Positions 1-5,214 of a DNA stretch of 5,270 bases are shown here, piece after piece. Position 1 is the first letter of the stretch, and every line of letters starts with the position of its first letter. A model generated the notes under the pieces. That model saw only the letters and a list, made by a program, of their open reading frames with translations, was not told the DNA's origin and ran no database searches. Made by a program: the position numbers and the translations under genes. The stretch comes from Planctomycetota bacterium (GTDB lineage: Bacteria; Patescibacteriota; Patescibacteriia; Patescibacteriales; UBA12465): the NCBI GenBank assembly GCA_025453315.1, contig JALOQQ010000074.1, positions 1-5,270 of the forward strand, given 5' to 3'.

Positions 1-1
1 A

Positions 2-1825
2 ACAGCTATTATGGTGGCGACTGGTCGTGGTGCTGAACTTGGTATTTTAATTAAAGGCGGCGAACCTCTAGAAATGGCCGGAAAAATAAAAAGGATAGTT
101 TTTGATAAAACTGGTACTCTTACTAAGGGAAAACCAGAAATTACGGACATAATTTCTTTTTCTGACAGTATAGATGATAATGAAATTTTTCGTTTAGCAG
201 CTTCTTTGGAGCAAAAATCTGAACATGCTTTAGCTGAAGCAGTTTATAATTATGCTAAAATCAAAAAATTAACTTTTGTCGAGGTTAATGATTTTAAAGC
301 CATCCCTGGACAAGGAGTTAGTGGTTTTATTAATAATCAAAAATATTTTTTAGGAAACAATAAATTAGTGAAGGCAATTTCTAAAGAACAAACTGAAAGA
401 ATTACTTTTTTAGAAAAACAGGGAAAGACCGTAATGATTTTAGCAATTGAAAAACAAGTCTTGGGCGCTATTGCTGTCGCGGATACGGTTAAGCCAGAAG
501 CCAAAGAAGCTTTATTGCGTCTAAATAAAATGGGCTTAGAGATCTATATGATTACCGGAGATAATTATCGCACCGCCGGAGCTATTGCCAAAGAACTTGG
601 TATTACCAATGTTTTAGCCGAAGTTTTACCGGAAGATAAATCTTCAGAAATAAAAAAATTACAAAATAATGGATTTAAGGTAGCTATGGTCGGTGATGGC
701 ATTAACGATGCCCCGGCTTTAGCACAAGCTGATTTAGGTATTGCTATGGCTAGCGGCACTGACATTGCTATGGAAAGTGGAAATATTGTTTTAATGAAAA
801 ATGATATACGTGATGTTGAAACAGCTTTTAAGCTTTCTCGAGCCGCTATTAACAAAATAAAACAAAATTTATTTTTTGCTCTTTTTTATAATGTGGTTGG
901 CATTCCTATAGCTACCCGTCTATTTTCTCAATTTGGTTTTGTTTTACAACCGGAATTAGCTGGTTTGGCCATGGCTTTAAGTTCGGTTTCGGTCGTTAGC
1001 AATTCTTTATTTTTAAAGAGTTTTAAACAAAATAAAAAATTATTATTTTCCCAAGTAGCGCCATTTATAATGATTATTTTCTTTTCTTTTCTTTTTTGGC
1101 AATTTACTAATCTAAGTACGGCTATGGCTGGTATGTCAGAAATATATGTTCCTAAAGTCATTAGAAACGAGGCTGGTCTTTATTTGAGTCAGGGTAAAGC
1201 TAAAATTGATTATCGCAAGAATGAACCTAAATTTTTTGTCGGTCAAGAGCTTTGGAATAATAAATTAGCCTTACAAGAAGGACGAGGACTTCTAAACGAC
1301 AATGAGATGGTTTTGGGTTTTTTTGAAGCTCAAATGATGAAAAGGGAAAAACTGTTTAAATACCCAGGTGATGAATTAAAGGATTTCTTTGGTTTAAATA
1401 ATGTTAAAATAGTTGGAATTTTAAAACCGACCGGTACAGTATTGGATTATGTTCATTTAGTAAATATGTCAACTTTTGAAAAAATGACTGGTTCAGCTGA
1501 TATTCAAATGGCTTTTAGTAAAGGGGAAACAAAGTTATTTTATATTACTACACCAGAAAACATACCGGTTATTTTTAGACAACAAATAAAAAATGAGGAT
1601 TTGAATTTAGTTGGTTATGACAATGATTTAAGTTATCATTCTTTAATGATTGGTTATAAGGAAGCTCAAATGATGAAAAGGGAAAAACTTATTAAAGGCG
1701 TTGGCGATGTTTTAGTCAATCTGTTTGGTAATAAGGTTTTAGTTACCAAAATATTGCCACTTTCAGGAACCTTGCTTGATCATTTACATTTTGTAGATAA
1801 GGGCTTTGTAGTTAAAGCGGAATAA
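2..1825 (+). CDS. copA: Copper-type P1B ATPase, C-terminal part, with extra membrane helix and repeated extracytoplasmic domain (5' partial)
   Basis: This is the ATP-driven Cu(I) export pump of the inner membrane, entering the window already in frame (T-A-I before the Met at 11), so the N-terminal metal-binding region and first helices lie upstream. Numbering from Met 11: the phosphorylation motif DKTGT is at 32-36, SEHALA (the HP motif, with Ala for Pro) at 70-75, PGQGV at 99-103, TGDN at 182-185 and GDGINDAP at 228-235. Helix M7 (about 286-304) has the Tyr-Asn pair and M8 (about 316-333) has M-A-L-S-S, both signatures of Cu(I)-specific P1B-1 pumps. CopA proteins normally end here. This one adds a hydrophobic helix (346-365) and about 230 residues containing two related segments (about 434-484 and 546-595). 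Each has EAQMMKREKL, then Gly-Asp, a beta-rich V-x-I-L stretch, GT-x-LD and a conserved His. The pattern resembles MacB-type periplasmic domains (inference). An odd helix count would place this tail outside the cell. The ATPase identity is secure; the tail's role is unknown. Confidence 0.93.
   Translation, partial: TAIMVATGRGAELGILIKGGEPLEMAGKIKRIVFDKTGTLTKGKPEITDIISFSDSIDDNEIFRLAASLEQKSEHALAEAVYNYAKIKKLTFVEVNDFKAIPGQGVSGFINNQKYFLGNNKLVKAISKEQTERITFLEKQGKTVMILAIEKQVLGAIAVADTVKPEAKEALLRLNKMGLEIYMITGDNYRTAGAIAKELGITNVLAEVLPEDKSSEIKKLQNNGFKVAMVGDGINDAPALAQADLGIAMASGTDIAMESGNIVLMKNDIRDVETAFKLSRAAINKIKQNLFFALFYNVVGIPIATRLFSQFGFVLQPELAGLAMALSSVSVVSNSLFLKSFKQNKKLLFSQVAPFIMIIFFSFLFWQFTNLSTAMAGMSEIYVPKVIRNEAGLYLSQGKAKIDYRKNEPKFFVGQELWNNKLALQEGRGLLNDNEMVLGFFEAQMMKREKLFKYPGDELKDFFGLNNVKIVGILKPTGTVLDYVHLVNMSTFEKMTGSADIQMAFSKGETKLFYITTPENIPVIFRQQIKNEDLNLVGYDNDLSYHSLMIGYKEAQMMKREKLIKGVGDVLVNLFGNKVLVTKILPLSGTLLDHLHFVDKGFVVKAE
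1325..1353 (+). repeat. 29-bp exact direct repeat, copy 1 (encodes EAQMMKREKL)
   Basis: This copy lies in the ATPase C-terminal extension and encodes residues 439-448. It is identical base for base to the copy at 1661-1689, in the same reading frame and exactly 336 bases (112 codons) away. The flanking bases differ at once on both sides, although the surrounding protein segments are still recognisably related. It marks an internal domain duplication. Confidence 0.9.
1661..1689 (+). repeat. 29-bp exact direct repeat, copy 2 (encodes EAQMMKREKL)
   Basis: This is the second copy of the repeat at 1325-1353, encoding residues 551-560 of the ATPase extension. The following sequence again gives a Gly-Asp, a hydrophobic strand, GT-x-LD and a histidine, but with mostly different codons and residues. 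The ten-residue core is therefore the best-kept part of the duplicated unit. Confidence 0.9.
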
Positions 1826-1854
1826 AAAAAAGGGGGATCGAATCCTCCTTTTTT
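1826..1854 (+). terminator. Intrinsic terminator after the copper ATPase
   Basis: The arm AAAAAAGGGGGAT (1826-1838) pairs with ATCCTCCTTTTTT (1842-1854) around the 3-base loop CGA. This gives 13 pairs, one of them a G-U wobble (1834 with 1846), and the arm ends in six T. It begins directly after the TAA stop at 1823-1825. The A-run on the other side lets it work as a terminator for the opposite strand too, but no minus-strand gene is seen. It separates the ATPase transcript from the lipoprotein gene. Confidence 0.88.
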
Positions 1855-1939
1855 GAAAGTAAAAATTTTTGATTGTATGCTATTAATGAATTATTCAGCG
1901 TATATAGTCTGACTAATATTTTTATCGGCTTTTTTAGGA

Positions 1940-1967
1940 TTGAATTAACTATTTTTCATGCTATAAT
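1940..1967 (+). promoter_or_regulatory. Sigma-70-type promoter with extended -10 for the cytochrome b5 lipoprotein
   Basis: A -35-like TTGAAT (1940-1945) is followed after 16 bases by the consensus -10 TATAAT (1962-1967). The -10 is preceded by TG-C, the extended -10 element. Transcription would start near 1974, leaving a leader of about 34 bases. It lies just downstream of the ATPase terminator, so a new transcription unit starts here, probably including argS. Confidence 0.72.
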
Positions 1968-1980
1968 AGTTTTATTAAGT

Positions 1981-2005
1981 TTTATAATTAAAATTTATAA
2001 TTAAA
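1981..2005 (+). repeat. Two tandem copies of a 12-base AT-only word in the lipoprotein leader
   Basis: TTTATAATTAAA occurs at 1981-1992 and again at 1994-2005, a period of 13 bases, ending two bases before the ATG at 2008. It occupies the place of a ribosome-binding site. It could be an unstructured, A/U-rich translation enhancer, or simply a replication-slippage product in AT-rich DNA. Confidence 0.6.
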
Positions 2006-2007
2006 GT

Positions 2008-2382
2008 ATGAAACGTTTAATGATTTTATTTCTATTTTTAGTTTTATTTTTAAGTGCTTGTTCCCAGAACTCTGTAGTTACTTCAAAAAATAGTCCAGAA
2101 GTAAAACCTCAAGTTGATAATCAAAATAACGCTAATAGTACCAATGATACGAGTAAATCTTATAGTCTAAGTGAAATTACTTCTCATAATTCAGCCAATG
2201 ATTGTTGGATGGTTATTGACGCCAAAGTTTATAATTTTACTAGTTATGTCGATCAACACCCAGACGGACCTTCTATTCTTAAAGGTTGTGGTCGGGATGC
2301 CAGTAGAATGTTTAACGCTATTTTTAAACACAGTAAGACTCAAGCCCTTTTAGTAAATTATTATATAGGTGATTTAAAATAA
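2008..2382 (+). CDS. Cytochrome b5-like haem-binding lipoprotein
   Basis: This 124-aa protein is predicted to be exported, lipid-anchored and haem-binding. Residues 1-17 form a signal peptide (M-K-R, then a Leu/Phe-rich core) ending in the lipobox L-S-A-C, with the lipidated Cys at 18. Residues 19-51 are a low-complexity Asn/Ser/Thr-rich tether. Residues 52-124 are a complete cytochrome b5 domain. It has the D-C-W-x-V-I strand (65-70), V-Y-N-F-T (74-78), first haem ligand H84 in HPDG (usually HPGG), G-C-G-R-D-A (93-98), second ligand H108 in K-H-S, and the closing Y-Y-I-G-D-L. An in-frame TAA at 2002-2004 fixes the start; no Shine-Dalgarno sequence is visible. Such domains carry single electrons between membrane redox partners, but no partner is encoded here. 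argS follows by 42 bases. The domain call is firm; the physiological role is unknown. Confidence 0.9.
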   Translation: MKRLMILFLFLVLFLSACSQNSVVTSKNSPEVKPQVDNQNNANSTNDTSKSYSLSEITSHNSANDCWMVIDAKVYNFTSYVDQHPDGPSILKGCGRDASRMFNAIFKHSKTQALLVNYYIGDLK

Positions 2383-2424
2383 AATATTTATTGGTATATA
2401 GACAATAAGTATTAAATTAAAAAC

Positions 2425-4257
2425 ATGAGTATTAATGAATTTAATATCTATGAACAAGAAATAATTAAAGAGATTGAAATAACCAAAGAAAGAATCAAAA
2501 AAGAACAGGGAAGGAAACTACCCGTTCTTTCGGATTATGTTTTTTATCAGATAAAGAGTAGTTTAGAAAATTTAATCAAAGAAGAATTATCTTTAAATAT
2601 TACCCCGGAGATTGATTTAATTTTTCCACCAGCTCACATTAACAATGATTTGTCTTTTGGAGTTTTTGGTTTAGCCAAGGAATTAAAGATTAATCCCAAT
2701 ATTTTAGCACAAAGCTTAGTCGAAGCTATTAATAAAAGCAAATTAAAATTTATTACCCAGGCAGTGGTTTTGGGTGCTTTCATTAATATTGATTTAGAGA
2801 GGGTTATCATTTATCAAAAGCTTTTAAATGAAATCGATGCTTTAAAGCAAGAATATGGTAATAATAATTCTTATCAAGGACAAACTGTTTTAATTGATTA
2901 TTCAGCTCCTAATATTGCCAAGCCTATTGGTGTTGGCCATTTACGTTCTACTATTATTGGTCAAACTCTAGCTAATATTTATTCAGCTGTTGGTTATAAC
3001 GTAATTAAAGACAATCATTTAGGCGATTGGGGAACACAGTTTGGCTCTTTAATTTATGCCTATCAAAATTGGGGTGACGAAGAAAAAGTTAATAAAGATC
3101 CGATTCGTGAATTAAAAAATTTGTATGTTCTTTTTCATAAGGAATCAGAAGAAAAACCAGAATTAAAAGATAAAGCTCGAGAGTTATTTGTGCGTTTAGA
3201 GCAAAAAGATCCTGAATTAATGGCTCTTTGGAAGCGTTTTCGTGATTTAAGTTTAATAGATTTTAAGCGAGTTTATGATTTATTAGGAGTTTCTTTCGAT
3301 ACCAATATTGGAGAAAGTTATTTTAATGAAGAGGCGGAAAAAATAGCTGATGAATGTTTGGTGAAAAAAGTATGTCGCCTTGATGAATCTGGTGCAGTAG
3401 TAGTTGATCCGATTGGCTATTTACCATCTTTCTTATTACGCAAACAAGACGGTTCTAGCTTATACCTTACCAGAGATTTGGCCACTATTGCTTTTCGTGT
3501 TAAAACTTTTAATCCGGAAGTTATTTTATATGTCGTTGGCAATGAGCAATCTTTGCATTTTCAACAATTTTTTGCTTTCGGTCGTTTGGCTGGATATATT
3601 CCGGAAAAAATAAAAACCGAGCATATCGATTTCGGCATGGTTCTTTCTGGTGGAAAGAAAATGTCTACTCGTCGTGGCACTCTCATTGAATTAGATGATT
3701 TAATTAATCAATCTCAAGAAAAAGCTAAGGAAATTATATTAGCTAAAAACAGGGAAATAAATATCAAGGAATTAGAAAAAATAGTAAAAATTATTAGTAT
3801 TGGCGCTATTATTTATAATGATTTAAGACAAACTAGAACTAATAATATTTCTTTTGATTGGGATAAGATGTTGGATTTTGAGGGTGGTAGCGCAGTTTAT
3901 TTGCAGTATACTTGCGTACGCATTAGTTCTATCATTAAAAAATTTGAAGAAGTATATGGTCAGATAAAAAATAATGAGTTTATTTTTGTTGAAAATAGTG
4001 AATTTAGTTTGGCGAAAAAATTAATGCTTTTCCCGGAGTTAATTATGAAATGTCAGAAGGTAAATTATTCTCATCATTTATGTGTTTACTTGGAAGAACT
4101 TGCTCAAACTTTTAATACTTTCTACAATGATGTCTCTATTTTAAAAACTGAAGACAAGGCTTTGCGTAATTCACGTTTGGTTTTAATTGAGTCAGTGGCT
4201 ATTGTTTTGAGAAAAGGCTTATCTTTACTTAATATTAAAGTACCGGACAAAATGTAA
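2425..4257 (+). CDS. argS: Arginyl-tRNA synthetase
   Basis: This class I aminoacyl-tRNA synthetase charges tRNA-Arg with arginine in the cytoplasm, using ATP. The 610 residues comprise an N-terminal charged extension (about 1-37), the ArgS N-terminal tRNA-recognition domain (about 38-135), the catalytic Rossmann core and the DALR anticodon-binding domain. The HIGH motif appears as G-V-G-H (169-172) within the ArgS-typical context YSAPNIAKP...GHLRSTIIG. H-L-G-D-W-G-T-Q-F-G follows, and the KMSKS counterpart is KMSTR (412-416), a normal ArgS variant. The anticodon domain begins near Y-L-Q-Y (492-495), and the protein ends in V-P-D-K-M, matching the family's usual C-terminus, so it is full length. 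It is about 33 residues longer than E. coli ArgS, nearly all of it at the N-terminus. An in-frame TAA at 2413-2415 and the lack of another early Met fix the start. No ribosome-binding site or clear promoter lies in the 42-base gap, so co-transcription with the lipoprotein is likely. Confidence 0.97.
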   Translation: MSINEFNIYEQEIIKEIEITKERIKKEQGRKLPVLSDYVFYQIKSSLENLIKEELSLNITPEIDLIFPPAHINNDLSFGVFGLAKELKINPNILAQSLVEAINKSKLKFITQAVVLGAFINIDLERVIIYQKLLNEIDALKQEYGNNNSYQGQTVLIDYSAPNIAKPIGVGHLRSTIIGQTLANIYSAVGYNVIKDNHLGDWGTQFGSLIYAYQNWGDEEKVNKDPIRELKNLYVLFHKESEEKPELKDKARELFVRLEQKDPELMALWKRFRDLSLIDFKRVYDLLGVSFDTNIGESYFNEEAEKIADECLVKKVCRLDESGAVVVDPIGYLPSFLLRKQDGSSLYLTRDLATIAFRVKTFNPEVILYVVGNEQSLHFQQFFAFGRLAGYIPEKIKTEHIDFGMVLSGGKKMSTRRGTLIELDDLINQSQEKAKEIILAKNREINIKELEKIVKIISIGAIIYNDLRQTRTNNISFDWDKMLDFEGGSAVYLQYTCVRISSIIKKFEEVYGQIKNNEFIFVENSEFSLAKKLMLFPELIMKCQKVNYSHHLCVYLEELAQTFNTFYNDVSILKTEDKALRNSRLVLIESVAIVLRKGLSLLNIKVPDKM

Positions 4258-4273
4258 AAAACTAAAATATTTA

Positions 4274-4302
4274 AAAAATCCACCTAGTTCGGGTGGGTTT
4301 TT
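4274..4302 (+). terminator. Intrinsic terminator after argS (proximal hairpin)
   Basis: AAAAATCCACC (4274-4284) pairs with GGTGGGTTTTT (4292-4302), giving 11 pairs with one U-G wobble around a 7-base loop. The right arm ends in a T-run. It starts 16 bases after the argS stop. The A-run upstream also makes it a plausible terminator on the opposite strand. Its left arm is shared with the alternative hairpin at 4280-4318. Confidence 0.85.
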
Positions 4303-4325
4303 ATTAAGTACTAGGTGGTGTTTTT
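4280..4325 (+). terminator. Alternative distal hairpin sharing the left arm of the argS terminator
   Basis: CCACCTAGT (4280-4288) is a perfect 9-base inverted match to ACTAGGTGG (4310-4318), with a 21-base loop. TG and five T follow (4319-4325). It cannot form together with the proximal hairpin because both use CCACC at 4280-4284. It could act as a backup terminator if polymerase reads past the first T-run, or be the trace of a duplicated terminator arm. Confidence 0.55.
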
Positions 4326-4356
4326 GTGTTTTTATTATATCGCAAAATTATTTTTT

Positions 4357-4387
4357 TTGATATAATAATATTATTACTATATATAAT
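4357..4387 (+). promoter_or_regulatory. Probable promoter of the nucleoside phosphorylase
   Basis: TTGATA (4357-4362) and a consensus TATAAT (4382-4387) are 19 bases apart, a little long. A second TATAAT at 4361-4366 overlaps the -35 and has no convincing -35 of its own. A start near 4394 would fall inside the small hairpin at 4390-4410, while a start from the upstream box (near 4373) would include it whole. The region follows the argS terminators, so a promoter is expected here. Confidence 0.5.
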
Positions 4388-4389
4388 CA

Positions 4390-4410
4390 GCCGACATCAA
4401 AAATGACGGC
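4390..4410 (+). other. Small imperfect hairpin in the phosphorylase leader
   Basis: GCCG-A-CAT (4390-4397) faces ATG-A-CGGC (4403-4410) across the 5-base loop CAAAA, with one A-A mismatch. Its GC-rich ends stand out in an otherwise A/T-only spacer. It sits 12 bases before the start codon and lacks a T-run, so it is not a terminator. It might be an operator half-site pair, an mRNA structure affecting initiation, or chance. Confidence 0.4.
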
Positions 4411-4422
4411 AAATTAATATTT

Positions 4423-5190
4423 ATGTTAAAAAATAATACCCTTCAGCCACATCTTCTTTGTAAAAAAGGCGATGTCGCTCCTTACGTTTTATTACCTGGT
4501 GATCCGGGTCGTGTTTTACGCATGGCACAATCACTTGATTCTTGGCGAGAAATTTCTTTTAATCGTGAATATAGAGTGGTTACGGGTAAATATAAGGGAA
4601 TGCCGGTTTCTATTTGTTCCACTGGTATTGGTGGACCATCTACAGCTATTGCTATTGAGGAATTAATAAATTTAGGTGCCAAAGTATTTATTCGCGTTGG
4701 TTCTTGTGGTGCTAATCAGAAGAATATTAAGATTGGTGATTTAATTATTTCTGATAGCGTGGTAAGGGAAGACCATACTTGCCTAGAATATGTGCCTTTA
4801 CAATATCCTGCTATTGCTGATCCGGATTTATTTCAGTTAATTAAAGAGAGTGCTAAAGAATTGAAATATAATTATTTTTCCGGACCAACGGTTACGGTTG
4901 ATGCTTTGTATTCTCCTCGTACTAAAGAAGTAAAAAATTATTGGAAAAATTTTCATACTTTAGCTCAAGATATGGAAGCGGCTACGGTTTTAACCTTAGC
5001 CAGAGTTCGCGGTGTTAAAGCTGGAGTGGTGCTATTGGTAGTTGATCAGGAAGGTGAAAAAAATGTTAAAGCCAAAATAGCTAATTATTCTAAACAAGCT
5101 CAAGAAAATAAAGGGGAATTAGTTGCCTTTGAAAAGAGGGGGATTATAACAGCACTTGAGGCTTTGGTGAAGCAATCTAGAAATAAATAA
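4423..5190 (+). CDS. Nucleoside phosphorylase, Udp/DeoD (NP-I) family
   Basis: This enzyme cleaves a nucleoside with phosphate to the free base and ribose-1-phosphate, a cytoplasmic salvage step. At 255 aa it matches the family (E. coli uridine phosphorylase has 253) and aligns almost without gaps over the first half. L-P-G-D-P-G-R-V carries G26 and R30. R48 and R91 also fall on the phosphate-binding positions of E. coli Udp, with Ser at 94 where Udp has Thr. G-I-G-G-P-S-T (68-74) and D-M-E-A-A-T (183-188, the ribose-binding Met-Glu) follow. Overall it looks most like Udp. However, the Gln/Arg pair that reads uracil is not evident in S-P-R-T-K, and D208 (V-V-D-Q) sits where purine nucleoside phosphorylases have their catalytic Asp. 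Substrate is therefore open. An in-frame TAA at 4384-4386 bounds the start; no Shine-Dalgarno sequence is visible. Nothing terminator-like separates it from the prepilin gene. Confidence 0.93.
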   Translation: MLKNNTLQPHLLCKKGDVAPYVLLPGDPGRVLRMAQSLDSWREISFNREYRVVTGKYKGMPVSICSTGIGGPSTAIAIEELINLGAKVFIRVGSCGANQKNIKIGDLIISDSVVREDHTCLEYVPLQYPAIADPDLFQLIKESAKELKYNYFSGPTVTVDALYSPRTKEVKNYWKNFHTLAQDMEAATVLTLARVRGVKAGVVLLVVDQEGEKNVKAKIANYSKQAQENKGELVAFEKRGIITALEALVKQSRNK

Positions 5191-5214
5191 TTTTTATAAA
5201 TATAATCATATATT

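Noticed and set aside
565..855. Open frame of 96 codons on the minus strand
   Set aside because: It lies wholly inside the ATPase core, opposite conserved motifs (TGDN, GDGINDAP), and its translation has no recognisable domain; it is a shadow.
928..1161. Open frame of 77 codons on the minus strand
   Set aside because: It overlaps the M8 and extra-helix region of the ATPase and has no support of its own.
1871..1890. A second -10-like box (TG-C-TATTAA) upstream of the lipoprotein
   Set aside because: No -35-like hexamer lies at 16-19 bases upstream, and the promoter at 1940-1967 is far better.
2383..2424. A separate promoter for argS in the 42-base gap
   Set aside because: TATATA and TATTAA words are present but no -35/-10 pair has acceptable spacing; co-transcription with the lipoprotein is simpler.
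3404..3613. Open frame of 69 codons on the plus strand inside argS
   Set aside because: It is out of frame with an unambiguous ArgS catalytic core and its hydrophobic look comes from AT-rich codons read in another frame.
4403..4417. Four-codon upstream reading frame (M-T-A-N, stop) before the phosphorylase
   Set aside because: The ATG sits in the 3' arm of the leader hairpin and may lie close to the transcription start; such short frames are expected by chance, with no ribosome-binding site.
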